Positions 1 to 8,989 of a stretch of 64,000 nucleotides of DNA are shown in pieces. Each line of letters starts with the position of its first letter. Position 1 is the first letter of the stretch. Under the pieces are notes generated by a model. The model worked only from the letters and a program-made list of their open reading frames with translations, searched no databases and was not told the origin of the DNA. Made by a program: the position numbers and the translations under genes. The DNA is from Spirosoma pollinicola (GTDB lineage Bacteria > Bacteroidota > Bacteroidia > Cytophagales > Spirosomataceae): contig NZ_CP025096.1 of NCBI RefSeq assembly GCF_002831565.1, positions 186,001 through 250,000 of the forward strand, given 5' to 3'.

Positions 1-831
1 TCATCGGTTAAGCTGGGCTACAATCTGATGCGGCAATACTTGCAGGTAGTGACCAACACCACCACGCCCCTACCCACCTCGCGCTGGAAAACATCCGACC
101 CCAACGTGCGACCCCAGATCAGTCAATTGCTGACAGCGGGCTATTTCCACTCGTTCAAAAACAATATTTATGAACTAACCCTCGAAGGCTACTATAGGGC
201 CACGGAGCACATTATTGACTACCGTCCGGGGGCTGATTTTTTGCTACAGCCCTACCCTGAAACGCAACTTTTGCAGGGGCGCAGTCAGGCGTATGGCATA
301 GAGTCGATGATTTCCAAAAAGAAGGGAGAACTGACCGGCTGGATTAACTACACCTATTCACGAACACTCAATCAGGTCAATGAAGGGCCCAGCGTGCAGC
401 AAAACGTAAATAATGGCAATTGGTATCGAGCTAATTACGACCGTCCTCACTCGGTGAATGCCAACATGACCATCGACGTAGATCGCCATAACAGTTTTGG
501 GTTCACCTTTGCGTATAGCACTGGTCGGCCTTATTCGGCCCCTACCGGCTTCGTTACGATTGATGGGGCGCAATACCCTTACTACGGCATTCGTAACAAC
601 GAGCGGCTCCCGGACTACCACCGGCTCGATTTCACCTGGAATATCTACAATCCCGGTATGCGTGCCAGGCGGTGGGAAGGCCGATGGGCGTTTACGGTGT
701 ATAATATTTATGGAAGAAAAAATGCTTACTCTATTTTTTTTAAAGCGGAGAACGGAAAAACAAACGCCTATCAGCTACAAATCTTTGCCGCTCCTATTGC
801 TTCGTTATCGTATAATTTTGTGTTTAAGTAA
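1..831 (+). CDS. TonB-dependent receptor, C-terminal part (5' end outside window)
   Basis: The frame is open from base 1, so the gene enters from the left and only its last 276 codons are visible. The protein consists of alternating aromatic and polar beta-strands (tyrosine-rich stretches such as YTYSRTLNQVNEG and the closing strand ending in YNFVFK), as in the C-terminal barrel of SusC/CarboxypepD_reg-type TonB receptors that import large substrates across the outer membrane. The terminal Phe two residues before the end fits outer-membrane barrel insertion. The plug and TonB box are outside the window, so the substrate cannot be guessed. The next gene lies on the opposite strand. Confidence 0.85.
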   Translation, partial: SSVKLGYNLMRQYLQVVTNTTTPLPTSRWKTSDPNVRPQISQLLTAGYFHSFKNNIYELTLEGYYRATEHIIDYRPGADFLLQPYPETQLLQGRSQAYGIESMISKKKGELTGWINYTYSRTLNQVNEGPSVQQNVNNGNWYRANYDRPHSVNANMTIDVDRHNSFGFTFAYSTGRPYSAPTGFVTIDGAQYPYYGIRNNERLPDYHRLDFTWNIYNPGMRARRWEGRWAFTVYNIYGRKNAYSIFFKAENGKTNAYQLQIFAAPIASLSYNFVFK

Positions 832-994
832 GGCTTTTGCATAAAACTGAGATCCAACTTCACCAATAAAACAGGGCAATTCTACCCTAATTCTTATAAC
901 ATAATTATTAGTTATATAACCGTACTCAATAAAATACAATGTATGGGTACTTATTAGGGTGACCACGCATTGCATTTATCAATAAAAGCTATCT

Positions 995-1411
995 TTAAAG
1001 ACACCTACCAAGTTCTTGATTGGGTCTTGATAAGGAGTCAACTTTGTTCAGACTTTTCTTTGACATAGCAGCCTGTTGCAAAACAGTTTTACTAACCTGT
1101 TTCCATTGACACGCCATTCCACTATGAATGTCAACTTCAATAGCTAACTCATTTGAGGCTTTGTGATACCACATAGAATTTCTACTAAAATCTCCAGGAT
1201 CAGCATCTCGGAAAGAATATATCACTTTATAATATTCATTCTGAGGCAATGAGCCATACTGACTCAGTATATGAGTAATCGCCTTGTTTTGTGCTTCTAA
1301 TTTGGTATCGAACGTACCTAATTCTTTATAGCTGCTTTTCAAAAGATCAGAATCACAGGCTATACTGAGCATGATTAATAAACAAAGGGAGATCTTAATC
1401 GTGAATTTCAT
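995..1411 (-). CDS. Hypothetical lipoprotein
   Basis: A 138-residue protein opening with a basic n-region, a hydrophobic stretch and the lipobox LSIAC, so it should be lipid-anchored after cleavage before Cys. I chose the internal ATG at 1411, which gives a compact signal peptide; an ATG four codons upstream (1423) is equally open. The mature part (RDADPGDFSRNSMWYH, then IEVDIHSGMACQWKQVSK) belongs to no family I recognise. It stands alone between the TonB receptor and a beta-barrel gene, with about 165 and 180 bases of non-coding DNA on each side. Confidence 0.7.
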   Translation of the reverse strand: MKFTIKISLCLLIMLSIACDSDLLKSSYKELGTFDTKLEAQNKAITHILSQYGSLPQNEYYKVIYSFRDADPGDFSRNSMWYHKASNELAIEVDIHSGMACQWKQVSKTVLQQAAMSKKSLNKVDSLSRPNQELGRCL

Positions 1412-1594
1412 ATTTGACGTCATTAGAGAGTAAGGTATAAATTTTTAATGATTTGATTACTAAAACATAGTTGTACTTATTCAAGATTTGTTGTATGACT
1501 ACCATTATGTAAAGGGATTAAAAACCGACTGCTTTAATGAAGATGCAGAATAACTTCTCTTAAAAATCTTATTCTTCCCTTCGCTCAAACTAAT

Positions 1595-2455
1595 TTAATC
1601 GGTCTCTTCATTACTCAATTTGTATCGTTTTACTTGTTGAAATCGGTAGGACAAGCCTATCAGTGCACTTAAGCCAACAGCCGAGGCCTGTGTGTTGACC
1701 TGATAAAAGGTTGGATCACTGTTTTGTTGTAACTGGGCACTCTGTGTGACTATAGCCTGATGGCTAAATAAGCGATTTACTTGTAGGGTCAAATCAATTT
1801 GTTTTAACAGTTGATAACCTACCGTAATACCTAAAGTGGTTGATAGAAACGTACTTTTTGACGTTGTCTCCTTAACAGATCTAATCGTACTTGTTGTGCC
1901 ATCCGACTTGCCACTAATGAAGGTGACTGTTGAGGTAGAGGGTAATAAATTTTCCTCCAAGTCTGCATTGATAGCCGCTCCGGCCAGTAGGCCTATCTGG
2001 AAGTGCTTACCTAGTTGCCAAAGGGTATATTGACCCGTTAGGGGAAACTGCCAATAAGTAACCCGCACTGCGGATCCAATGATGGTTTGGTCGTCACTCG
2101 TAAAACGAAAACCAGTATAAACGGGAAATCTAATCATACCCGTTTCTAAATTAAATCGACCTACATGATAGCCAATAGCTAATCCATAACGTGAGTTTCG
2201 CAGATCATGAGGATGCGAGTTACTAAAATGAGGATCTCCCTCATATTTGGAGTAAGACCAGTGTAGACCCAATAAGGGTTTTACATAGTAAAAAATTGTG
2301 TTGCTTGTAAGACTAGTTAATAGATTGTCCTGTTGAGTTGACTGGGCTTGTATATTTTGTACATGTAGACTCAAGCAAAACACGAGATGTGTAAGACACA
2401 GCTTGGAACAGAGTCTAGGGAAGCATTTAAAAAAGTGATTTTTAAGCGACTGCAT
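1595..2455 (-). CDS. Outer membrane beta-barrel protein, PorT/OmpA-barrel type
   Basis: A 286-residue protein with an N-terminal hydrophobic export signal (about residues 18-38, ending near IQAQS), then glycine- and aromatic-rich strands: GLAIGYHVGRFNLETGMIRFPVYTG, TYWQFPLTGQYTLW, IGLLAGAAINADLEENL, TLGITVGYQLL and a closing SALIGLSYRFQ. This is the pattern of small 8- to 10-strand outer-membrane barrels (Porin-family OMP_b-brl) common in Bacteroidota. The specific function is unknown. It reads toward the lipoprotein at 995-1411 but is separated by 180 bases, so co-transcription is uncertain. Confidence 0.65.
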   Translation of the reverse strand: MQSLKNHFFKCFPRLCSKLCLTHLVFCLSLHVQNIQAQSTQQDNLLTSLTSNTIFYYVKPLLGLHWSYSKYEGDPHFSNSHPHDLRNSRYGLAIGYHVGRFNLETGMIRFPVYTGFRFTSDDQTIIGSAVRVTYWQFPLTGQYTLWQLGKHFQIGLLAGAAINADLEENLLPSTSTVTFISGKSDGTTSTIRSVKETTSKSTFLSTTLGITVGYQLLKQIDLTLQVNRLFSHQAIVTQSAQLQQNSDPTFYQVNTQASAVGLSALIGLSYRFQQVKRYKLSNEETD

Positions 2456-2567
2456 TGTGTCTACAATTTACAAGTCCAGTAAAATACGAAACAGAGGAAA
2501 CGTAATCTCTTTCGCAAGGCCAAGCTGTTGTATAAGTGAACGTTATGTTGACCTAAGGCACTATATG

Positions 2568-2942
2568 TCAGTTGGCAGGATTGTCCAGATAAAGATACAG
2601 TTCTTTGATCAACCCATTCTCAATAATGGCAATGTCCATTCCTGTCGCGGCAGGTGTCGCTTGAGCGGCTCCTAATGTCCAAGCTACTTGACTAACGCCG
2701 TGGTTGATAACGGCTGGCTTGACCAGCGTAAAGACGAACTCTGATGGCCACTGGTCTTGTAGTTTCTCAATCAGTGAATTGATGGCTTGATGACCTGTAA
2801 TAACTGGACCATTATCGATTTCATAAAAAGCGATGTCGGCGGCATAAATCTGCTTCATGACCTCCAATCGTTGCTGGTTGTCGCGTTCACTCCAAACTTT
2901 CAATAGGCTGTCTTCTAACAAGTGCACAGTAGCGTAATTCAT
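2568..2942 (-). CDS. NTF2-like (SnoaL-type) protein
   Basis: A 124-residue single-domain protein. The order of elements fits the cone-shaped NTF2-like fold: N-terminal helices (LLEDSLLKVWSERDNQQRLEVMKQIYAADIAFYEID), a loop with VITGHQAINSLIEKLQDQWP, then beta-strands (FVFTLVKPAVINHGVSQVAWTLG, then MDIAIIENGLIKELYLYLD). Members of this superfamily are enzymes (isomerases, cyclases, hydrolases) or ligand-binding proteins. No signal peptide is visible, so it should be cytoplasmic. No neighbour points to a substrate. Confidence 0.7.
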   Translation of the reverse strand: MNYATVHLLEDSLLKVWSERDNQQRLEVMKQIYAADIAFYEIDNGPVITGHQAINSLIEKLQDQWPSEFVFTLVKPAVINHGVSQVAWTLGAAQATPAATGMDIAIIENGLIKELYLYLDNPAN

Positions 2943-3144
2943 ATTGTTCTATTTACAAAAGCCTTAAACATACCGGGGTAATTGGAAAAAACAAAAGTAT
3001 CTGGTGAATCTGCCTTTACATTTAGTTCTCTAATCTCTTACATGTCAACTAGATATAATAATTTTCAAGAAATCCATTCCGATAAAATCACTAAATTCCT
3101 AATCTTTCACTTGTACAATTACGCAGCGACACCAAAAATCTCCG

Positions 3145-3492
3145 CTATCGTGAATCTTTCCAGATCAATTTTTCATCCGATCGAACTTTGAAAAAGTCAG
3201 TGCATCCTCCATCTCCCCCACCGCTGATACCTCCATCGGGCGAGCAAACAGTATTGCATTGTTCATCTAACAGGACACTGGGTATATCACAACACCGTTG
3301 GGGGATAAAATAAACGACTTTTCCTTTATACACGTAGCGATAAATAGATGCTGGTGGACTCCATTTGTCCTGGCTCTTGATTTGATTGATCATGTTGACA
3401 ATACAATCCGGCGTTCCGGTGGGTATTATGTCATTTTTACAATCGACCAGGAGTAAGCCAATGAAAGCGAGGTACTGTGTTGTACGTTTCAT
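3145..3492 (-). CDS. Small Cys-rich lipoprotein, DUF6970-like
   Basis: A 115-residue protein with a short signal peptide ending in a lipobox-like LLLVDC, so probably a lipoprotein. The mature part has the run YVYKGKVVYFIPQRCCD, then a Cys/Gly-rich block CNTVCSPDGGISGGGDGGC. This block pattern (an aromatic-rich strand, CCD, then CxxxC-PxGG and GDGxC) resembles a small Bacteroidota family I recall as DUF6970; that assignment is from memory. The six mature cysteines after the lipid-anchored one suggest disulfides or metal binding. Function unknown. Confidence 0.65.
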   Translation of the reverse strand: MKRTTQYLAFIGLLLVDCKNDIIPTGTPDCIVNMINQIKSQDKWSPPASIYRYVYKGKVVYFIPQRCCDIPSVLLDEQCNTVCSPDGGISGGGDGGCTDFFKVRSDEKLIWKDSR

Positions 3493-3639
3493 TTGAGGCT
3501 GCGTTTGGCGTGTTAGTAGTCATTTCTTGTAAGACGCCCTTCTGCCTAAAAACGTTGGAATTGATTGGCCAATAAGTATAATTTATTTTATTTATGGCGA
3601 ACTTATACAACAAGCAATCAACTCAATAGCACCAGCTAC

Positions 3640-4521
3640 TTACAAATTCCGAATATACTTTTGCCCGCCCAGGTAGCGCATCTGGCGGGCAATCTGCCGA
3701 GTCCGGCGTTGAATATAATTAGAGGGCTTTTTGATTGAAAACAGACGAGGATTGGGCAATACAGCCGCAATACGAGCGGCTTCGTCGCGGGAGAGTGACA
3801 CCGACGAATGGCCGTAGTACCGTTGTGAGGCAGCCTCTACACCAAAGGTCATTGGCCCCATTTCGGCTATGTTCAGGTACACTTCCAGAATGCGTTTTTT
3901 ACCCCAGATCAGCTCAATCAGCGCGGTAAAATAGACCTCCAACCCCTTTCGGAGATAGCTGTGCCCGTTCCAGAGAAATACATTTTTGGCTACCTGCTGC
4001 GAAATTGTGCTGGCACCCCGAGCACGTTTTCGGGTTTGATTCTCTTTGATAGCGTCCTGAATTTCGTCGAAATCAAAGCCCCAATGCTGTGGAAACGCCT
4101 GATCTTCAGAAGATACTACTGCCAGTGCGGCTTCTTTGCTGATCTTGTCATAAGGACGCCATTTTTTATACACCTGGCTGCTTTCGTCTGTACCAAAGGT
4201 GTCCACCCAACGCGAAACGATCAAAGGCGTTACCAAAACCGGCACATACTTCAGGGCAATTACATAGACAAATGACCCAAAAAATAACCACAAAAAGGCT
4301 TTGATGACAAACCAGTAAACGCGTTCCAGCAATGGCCGCTCGCGCATGAACCGACGTGCCTGCTGCCACCTCCGCGACATCCCGCCTGCTGACGCGTTCT
4401 GGCCTGACGATGGCTTACGCCCGGCGGGTTGCGTCCGCCTTGTAGACGCCTGATCGGGCTTGGGCCTTGGAATCGGCGCTGGCTGCGTGCGGAAGGTATT
4501 GACTGGGCGTTGCTGGCTCAT
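3640..4521 (-). CDS. mtgA: Monofunctional peptidoglycan transglycosylase
   Basis: A 293-residue GT51 enzyme that polymerises lipid II into glycan strands at the periplasmic face of the inner membrane. Seen: a proline- and arginine-rich cytoplasmic N-terminus (1-65), one membrane helix (about 68-92, WFVIKAFLWLFFGSFVYVIA), then GT51 motifs SSEDQAFPQHWGFD (catalytic Glu), RGASTISQQVAKN, KKRILEVYLNIAEMG and the downstream AASQRYYG. No transpeptidase domain follows, so it is the monofunctional MtgA type. The basic N-terminal extension before the helix is longer than in E. coli MtgA. It lies 95 bases downstream of hemW on the same strand. Confidence 0.93.
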   Translation of the reverse strand: MSQQRPVNTFRTQPAPIPRPKPDQASTRRTQPAGRKPSSGQNASAGGMSRRWQQARRFMRERPLLERVYWFVIKAFLWLFFGSFVYVIALKYVPVLVTPLIVSRWVDTFGTDESSQVYKKWRPYDKISKEAALAVVSSEDQAFPQHWGFDFDEIQDAIKENQTRKRARGASTISQQVAKNVFLWNGHSYLRKGLEVYFTALIELIWGKKRILEVYLNIAEMGPMTFGVEAASQRYYGHSSVSLSRDEAARIAAVLPNPRLFSIKKPSNYIQRRTRQIARQMRYLGGQKYIRNL

Positions 4522-4616
4522 ATACGTGATGTCATACTGCGAAAATAACAGTCAGTCGGTTGGAAACACGCACGTGTGGCTGATTTAACGTGTAAGTTCC
4601 AAAAAAAACGTCACAC

Positions 4617-5741
4617 CTAGTCTTCGACAAATAAAGTGGCGGCCACCCGGTCGGCAAAGAGCTTACCCGACTGAGTCAATAGTAATTGGTCGCCATTACG
4701 TGAAAGCCAGCCTGTTGCGTACATTGCGTCGAGATCACGCGCCTGTTTTTTCGAGAAATCGCCCGATAACAAGGTGTCAAGTTCGGCCAGAGAACAGCCC
4801 CATTTAGTACGAAGCCCGGTCAATAAATATTCATTTACCTGATCGGCCATCGATAGCACCTCGACCGTTGCCGGTAACTCTCCCCGCCGGATTGAGGCAA
4901 TATACAGGCTGTTGTTCGCTATATTGTATTGCCTCGAATAACCATTGTACGAGTGCGCACTCGGCCCTACGCCCAGGTAAGATCGCCGTTGCCAGTAGGC
5001 GCTGTTGTGCCGGGCATACTGGTCGGGTTTGGCAAAATTCGAGATTTCGTAATGCTCATATCCGGCATCTGTCAATACCTTCGCGAGTTCTTCAAACTGA
5101 TCGGCAGCAAGAGCTTCGTCGGCAGGGGGTAGCTTGCCTTTTTTTTGCCAACGGCCAAAAGCGGTATCAGGCTCGATCGTCAGGGCATAAGCCGATAGAT
5201 GAGGTACGCCGAGCGCAAGAATCTTCTGCAAATCGAGCTGCCAAAGCGACTTATTGCGATTGGGGATTCCGTAAATCAGATCGACACTCATGTTCTCAAA
5301 ACCGGCCTCCCGCGCCAGTTGAACACAGGCTTCGGCTTCGGTAGCGGTATGCGCCCGGTTCATCCACCGCAGTGTGGGTTCATCAAAGGTCTGGATACCG
5401 ATACTCAGCCGATTAACATACCGACGAAGTAATTGAAGTTTCTCCCGGCTCAAGTCGTCAGGGTTAGCTTCGAGGGTTATTTCAGCCGTTGCCGATATGG
5501 TAAAGTGTGCGTGTATAGTCGAAAAGATTTGCGCTAACTCACTCTCAGTCAATAAAGAAGGCGTTCCTCCACCAAAGTAAATCGTGTCTAACTCCCGACC
5601 GGGCAGGTACTCACTCTGCCGCGAAATCTCAACACAAAGCGAGTCAATCAACACCGATTTCTGCCCCATGCTGGTGCTAAAATGGAAGTCGCAGTAATGG
5701 CAGGCCTGCTTACAGAACGGTATGTGAAGATAGAGATGCAT
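4617..5741 (-). CDS. hemW: Radical SAM heme chaperone HemW
   Basis: A 374-residue radical-SAM protein. The cluster motif CKQACHYCDF (CxxxCxxC plus a following aromatic residue) is at residues 10-19, followed by YFGGGTPSLL, LEANPDDLS, SIGIQTFDEPTL and the LIYGIPN motif, then a C-terminal HemN-like domain (YLLTGLRTKWG). HemW proteins are widely misannotated as oxygen-independent coproporphyrinogen III oxidase; the family role is inserting heme into target proteins. The ATG start places the N-terminus MHLYLHIPFC exactly as in family members. mtgA follows on the same strand. Confidence 0.92.
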   Translation of the reverse strand: MHLYLHIPFCKQACHYCDFHFSTSMGQKSVLIDSLCVEISRQSEYLPGRELDTIYFGGGTPSLLTESELAQIFSTIHAHFTISATAEITLEANPDDLSREKLQLLRRYVNRLSIGIQTFDEPTLRWMNRAHTATEAEACVQLAREAGFENMSVDLIYGIPNRNKSLWQLDLQKILALGVPHLSAYALTIEPDTAFGRWQKKGKLPPADEALAADQFEELAKVLTDAGYEHYEISNFAKPDQYARHNSAYWQRRSYLGVGPSAHSYNGYSRQYNIANNSLYIASIRRGELPATVEVLSMADQVNEYLLTGLRTKWGCSLAELDTLLSGDFSKKQARDLDAMYATGWLSRNGDQLLLTQSGKLFADRVAATLFVED

Positions 5742-5895
5742 CTAGCCTAATGACAACAAAGCTGGCTGATGGGTTCATTTGGCATCTATGTGATAATGTA
5801 AGCTAGTGTAATGGTTAAGTGAGTGCAGCAATCCAACCAACAGCGAGCCGTAGTGGCACGGATTTACTCACTGCACCTACTTTACTAACCACTGA

Positions 5896-6348
5896 TTATA
5901 AGTTCTTTTCCAGAACAATTGTCAGCCCATGTTTTCCCTGCAAGGTTCCGATAATATCGAAACCAACACGAAGGTTAAGTATCAGCATACCCCGCCACTG
6001 ATTATAGGTCTGCGTTCGGACAGTATGATAGTTCTGTTGGCGACACCAGTCGTGTTGTCTGCGCATCAATTCAGATGCAATACCATATCCTCTAAAATCG
6101 GGATGAACGCCCCCTAACCAACTGTAAAAATGATGGGGCTTCCGTTCATAGCCAAGCTTACAACCCACTACCTGTCCGTTGCTAAAGGCGAGTACTAATT
6201 GCAGAGCTGTGCGCTCCTGCTGATACGTAAGTTCGGTGAGTAAATCAGCGCGGGACTGGTTGCTGAATATAATCACGAGTTGGTCAATAAGCGAGGCAAG
6301 TATAGGTTCGGCGGGTAATCCGATAATTAATTCATAGCGAACATCCAT
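5896..6348 (-). CDS. GNAT family N-acetyltransferase
   Basis: A 150-residue protein with the GNAT acyl-CoA fold: VVGCKLGYERKPHHFYSWLGGVHPDFRGYGIASELMRRQHDWC carries the strand-4/pyrophosphate-loop pattern (R/Q-x-x-G-x-G/A as RGYGIA). It would transfer an acetyl group to an amine, substrate unknown. The ORF stays open for 46 more codons upstream, but those would overlap the start of the divergent gene at 6400. The ATG at 6348 gives MDVRYELIIGLP, a natural start, and leaves a 51-base divergent promoter gap. Confidence 0.85.
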   Translation of the reverse strand: MDVRYELIIGLPAEPILASLIDQLVIIFSNQSRADLLTELTYQQERTALQLVLAFSNGQVVGCKLGYERKPHHFYSWLGGVHPDFRGYGIASELMRRQHDWCRQQNYHTVRTQTYNQWRGMLILNLRVGFDIIGTLQGKHGLTIVLEKNL

Positions 6349-6399
6349 AGCGTAAAAATACAGAGAAAACCCTATTTTGCAGTTCAACCGAATTGCAGC

Positions 6400-7779
6400 A
6401 TGGATCTCCCTGAACCACTTAAGTCTGAAACTTCGCCCGCCGAAGAAGCAAACCAGCCCCATCAACTTAGTGATCTCACCAGTCAAAGCTGGAATCTGGA
6501 GCTGGTTATATCGGGCGCAGCCTTATTCGCGACGCTGAACCTGCCCGATTTCCTGGATAGTGTGCTAGCCTACTATCACTATAACCTCATGACGGATACA
6601 GATTACATTCATGAAGCGTTACCAACGCAGACGATGGCGTTGATAAAAGGGGGATCTTACTTCTTGTTTGGCGCGTTTCTGGCCCATTTTATCATGCGGG
6701 CCTTTTGGGCCGGACTCGTGGGACTGCTGGCCGTTTATCCTGACGGTATTCGCTACAATCAGATTTACAACCTAAGTCAATACGCCCAAAAACAGTTTGC
6801 TCAGAAGATGGGCTCACTGCCGGATTATATCATTCGGCTAGACCGGCGGTGTAATATTATTTTCGCCCTGGCTTTCAGCCTGGTTCTGCTCTTACTCGGC
6901 ATAGCGGCTGCGTATGGCCTGTTTATTCTTTTCGAAATTAGTTTACAACTACTCCTTCCAAACACACTGTACAACACCACCCGAGAACTGGTAGGCTGGA
7001 TATTTGGCATTGGGGTTGGTGTGATGAGTGTTGCCAATTACATCTTAAATCTTCCCAGATTTCGCGAAAATCCCCGGCTTGCCCCTTTATCATTTCGGCT
7101 GATCCAGTCATCTTCGGCTGTGTTTCTTGGGTTATATAAGCCTTTGCTTTATATCACATACACGTTCTACAGCCAGATTCCCAAAGAAGTACTGAAACGG
7201 CGACTGGCCTGGTTTCTAACGATCTTTTTCCTGGCAGAATTTTCGTTTATGGGTGTAGAGCTATTGCAAGGTCTGGGGGCATCTGATGTACTGGACAGCC
7301 GATCGTTTATTACGCTGCGTGTTCCCGATAAAACAGCCAATGCTAATTCATTTGACAATTTACGCCCCCCGAGTGAACAGATTAACACGGCCAGTATTCA
7401 GGCCGATGTGATTCGGGAACCGTATGTACGGTTGTTTGTGAGCTATCCAAAATCACTGGATGCGGAGTTGAGCAAGCGATATCACGAACCGAACTGGCCG
7501 GATAGTCTTACCCGAAAAGAAAAGCGCGAACGGCGGGCTACCTGGTATTTAAGTGTATTCGAAAGCTATTTCGGGGTCTACCTGAATGATTCACTCTACA
7601 AATCGCCCGGCTTTCTATTTACGCAACACGTCGATACCGGCCAGCGTGGACTAACAACGGTGTTGTTAACGGCTAATCTTAAAAAGGGCGGGAATCTCCT
7701 TAAACTGACAGTTCCGGATTCGACGAATAAACCAATGCCTTACTACCAGATTCCATTCTGGTATGTGCCCGAAAATTGA
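6400..7779 (+). CDS. Multi-pass membrane protein, unknown function
   Basis: A 459-residue protein with hydrophobic segments near residues 30-50, 85-115, 150-180, 198-215 and 268-290, then a polar C-terminal half (about 300-459) without helices that probably forms an extracytoplasmic domain. No signal peptide is visible; the N-terminus is acidic and soluble. I do not recognise a family; the layout (membrane bundle plus soluble tail ending in YYQIPFWYVPEN) looks like a conserved Cytophagales membrane protein. It is divergent from the GNAT gene and convergent with the mini-protein at 7783, with only three bases between the two stop codons. Confidence 0.7.
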   Translation: MDLPEPLKSETSPAEEANQPHQLSDLTSQSWNLELVISGAALFATLNLPDFLDSVLAYYHYNLMTDTDYIHEALPTQTMALIKGGSYFLFGAFLAHFIMRAFWAGLVGLLAVYPDGIRYNQIYNLSQYAQKQFAQKMGSLPDYIIRLDRRCNIIFALAFSLVLLLLGIAAAYGLFILFEISLQLLLPNTLYNTTRELVGWIFGIGVGVMSVANYILNLPRFRENPRLAPLSFRLIQSSSAVFLGLYKPLLYITYTFYSQIPKEVLKRRLAWFLTIFFLAEFSFMGVELLQGLGASDVLDSRSFITLRVPDKTANANSFDNLRPPSEQINTASIQADVIREPYVRLFVSYPKSLDAELSKRYHEPNWPDSLTRKEKRERRATWYLSVFESYFGVYLNDSLYKSPGFLFTQHVDTGQRGLTTVLLTANLKKGGNLLKLTVPDSTNKPMPYYQIPFWYVPEN

Positions 7780-7782
7780 GTA

Positions 7783-7938
7783 TCAATCAGGACATTTTTT
7801 GCAGCGTTTACCTTTCTTGTATTTTTTACAACACTTTTTCAGAACACACTCGTGACCCATGAATGGGTTAGTCTGGATAAGTGTTTTTGCGTCATTGGAC
7901 GACACAGAACATTCGGAAGCGTTAAGGTCAAGCGTCAT
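7783..7938 (-). CDS. 51-residue Cys/Lys-rich mini-protein
   Basis: Read directly from the complement: ATG at 7938, stop TGA at 7783-7785, 51 codons. The N-terminal half is ordinary (MTLDLNASECSVSSND, then LIQTNPFMGHEC). The C-terminal 22 residues are almost only Cys and Lys (VLKKCCKKYKKGKRCKKCPD), with a spacing of C-x4-CC-x8-C-x2-C. Such a tail could bind a metal or nucleic acid. The stop lies four bases from the stop of the convergent membrane-protein gene, so the space is filled without overlap. The clean composition bias and fit between neighbours argue for a real gene; function unknown. Confidence 0.6.
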   Translation of the reverse strand: MTLDLNASECSVSSNDAKTLIQTNPFMGHECVLKKCCKKYKKGKRCKKCPD

Positions 7939-8032
7939 TCACAATCGTTGTTTATGAAGGCAAAGGTACGCTTGTTTAGATTTATTACAAATTAAAATAA
8001 GGCAATAGTCTATTTTTTCAAACACAGAGTTG

Positions 8033-8095
8033 CACAGAGAAAACGGAGACACACCGAGCAAAATAACTGCCTGGTATATCTCCGTTTTCTCTGTG
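8033..8095. repeat. 17-bp perfect inverted repeat
   Basis: Arms at 8033-8049 and 8079-8095 (CACAGAGAAAACGGAGA and its exact complement) enclose a 29-base loop. The word CACAGAG also occurs just before the left arm (8023-8029). It sits just downstream of the phzF-like stop (8110) and could act as a minus-strand transcript end, though no U-run follows. The sequence resembles dispersed hairpin repeats seen in many bacterial genomes (recollection). Confidence 0.55.
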
Positions 8096-8109
8096 TCTAA
8101 GAAAGTAGA

Positions 8110-8940
8110 TTATTGATGGATTTCGCCGGTTAGATACAACTGCACCTGCCCTGAAATATCGACCCGGCTGGGGCCTTCGCCGTTATCATTAAGTTTACAA
8201 CGCAGGTAACCACCCCGTTTTGATAGCTGGCGGGCCGTAAGTTCGGTTTTGCCCAGTTTTTCGGCCCAATAGGGCACCAGCGTTGTATGGGCTGAACCCG
8301 TAACGGGGTCTTCGTCGATACCGGACTGCGGCCCGAAAAACCGCGATACAAAATCCACTGCTTCTCCTTCGGCATCACCGGCACGACCCGGAGCCGTAAC
8401 AATTACGCCCCGCGCTGGCACACTACTCATCTCCCGAAAATCGGGAGTCAATGCCTCAATTTGGGCCTGTGTTTCATAAACAAGCATGTAGTCAGTCTTT
8501 CCTTTGAAGATAGCAACCGGCTTTTCACCCATGCTGGTTACCAGAGCGGGCGGTTGAACATTCGCTTTATGCACCACATCAGCAGGGAAATCGAGTGTAA
8601 GCCAACCGTTATCGCCCCGGCAAACCTTTAATAAACCGCTTCGGGAGTTAAAATAGATTTGGTCGCTGTCGGGCGAGGTATTTTCCAGAAAAAACACCAC
8701 ATAACCCGAAGCTAAGGTGGCATGACCGCATAGATCAACCTCTACAGTAGGCGTAAACCAGCGAATGTGATAGGTGGCGTCTTCGTTTGTTTTGACGTAA
8801 AAGGCCGTTTCGGCTAGGTTGTTTTCGGCGGCTATCCGCTGCATCTGATCATCGGGCAGCCACTCGGACAGTGGCACCACAGCCGCCGGATTACCCGCAA
8901 ACAGCTTGTCGGTAAAGGCATCAAGTTGATAAATTCTCAT
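8110..8940 (-). CDS. PhzF family isomerase/epimerase-like protein
   Basis: A 276-residue PhzF-fold protein (two diaminopimelate-epimerase-like halves). Landmarks: YQLDAFTDKLFAGNPAAVV at the N-terminus, the catalytic-Glu region AENNLAETAFYV, CGHATLASGYV, and DEDPVTGSAHTTLVPYWAEKLG in the second half. PhzF relatives isomerise or epimerise small carboxylic acids; the substrate is unknown. The reading frame extends 24 codons upstream, but the ATG at 8940 gives the family-typical MRIYQLDAF start and removes overlap with the HAD gene, leaving 49 bases. Confidence 0.9.
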   Translation of the reverse strand: MRIYQLDAFTDKLFAGNPAAVVPLSEWLPDDQMQRIAAENNLAETAFYVKTNEDATYHIRWFTPTVEVDLCGHATLASGYVVFFLENTSPDSDQIYFNSRSGLLKVCRGDNGWLTLDFPADVVHKANVQPPALVTSMGEKPVAIFKGKTDYMLVYETQAQIEALTPDFREMSSVPARGVIVTAPGRAGDAEGEAVDFVSRFFGPQSGIDEDPVTGSAHTTLVPYWAEKLGKTELTARQLSKRGGYLRCKLNDNGEGPSRVDISGQVQLYLTGEIHQ

Positions 8941-8989
8941 AGATTTTTCAGCCTGCAAAAAGGCAAGGTTTAGGATATTAGGACTGTTA

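Noticed and set aside
2457..2675. 72-codon plus-strand frame between the beta-barrel and NTF2-like genes
   Set aside because: Half of it is antisense to the NTF2-like gene and the rest shows no coding signs.
4868..5344. 158-codon plus-strand frame inside hemW
   Set aside because: It is the antisense shadow of a well-supported radical SAM gene.
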